This document shows positions 5,386 through 5,412 of a stretch of 5,412 nucleotides of DNA, piece after piece. The stretch comes from Pseudomonadota bacterium (GTDB lineage: Bacteria; Pseudomonadota; Gammaproteobacteria; Acidithiobacillales; Acidithiobacillaceae). Below the pieces are notes generated by a model. It was not told the origin of the DNA and did not search any database. It saw nothing but the letters and a program-made list of their open reading frames with translations. Both the position numbers and the translations under genes were made by a program. Each line of letters begins with the position of its first letter. The first letter of the stretch is position 1. The stretch is taken from the NCBI GenBank assembly GCA_021840785.1, contig JAKBXD010000133.1:1-5412 (forward strand). The letters are read 5' to 3'.

Positions 5386-5412
5386 TCACGGCGGCTTTAG
5401 ACCTGACGTTTT
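5386..5412 (-). other. possible 3' end of the upstream BREX gene
   Basis: In the frame starting at the last base of the window, the minus strand reads KTSGLKPP then TGA (5386-5388), 20 nt before ATG 5365 and overlapping GTG 5389 as GTGA. This would be the tail of the next gene upstream if the 263-residue protein is separate. Eight codons are too few to prove coding. Confidence 0.22.

Noticed and set aside
1..5412. CRISPR arrays, tRNA or rRNA genes
   Set aside because: No regularly spaced short repeats and no tRNA- or rRNA-like sequence seen on either strand.

Overview
The window looks like part of a bacterial anti-phage defence island. Two incomplete defence modules, both on the minus strand, sit on either side of a mobile-element graveyard. 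Shine-Dalgarno sequences are strong (AAGGGAGGAG, AAAGGAGG, AGGAGG), and the BREX-like genes are of moderate GC and tightly coupled. This suggests a Bacillota-type host, but the sequence does not fix the organism. The left module is visibly more AT-rich than the right one, consistent with separate origins.

Left (1-742): a small XRE-type repressor gene and, 29 nt downstream, the 5' part of an AAA+ ATPase gene that runs off the left edge just after Walker A. A near-consensus promoter (TTGACT-17-TAATAT) lies inside a perfect 14-bp-arm palindrome, pointing to autorepression. The ATPase N-terminus resembles the ATPase of ATPase/subtilase defence pairs (IetAS type); the protease would lie outside the window.

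Middle (743-2079): about 480 bp without a convincing gene, then a broken IS110-family transposase (frameshifted, one catalytic Asp changed to Asn, truncated), then two diverged copies of a ~171-bp non-coding element. The element has 24-bp ISL3-like terminal inverted repeats. Copy 1 has a perfect 8-bp target duplication; copy 2 has none.

Right (2080-5412): three genes joined by two 4-bp ATGA overlaps. In transcription order they are a protein resembling the C-terminal domain of SNF2-type defence helicases, a PglZ phosphatase-superfamily protein of the BREX type 3 kind with all metal-site residues present, and a 231-residue unknown with a possible winged helix where type 3 BREX loci carry brxA. 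This looks like the 3' end of a BREX-3-like operon. The helicase core, methyltransferase and BrxC/BrxF would lie beyond the right edge. All family calls are from recalled family patterns, not searches.
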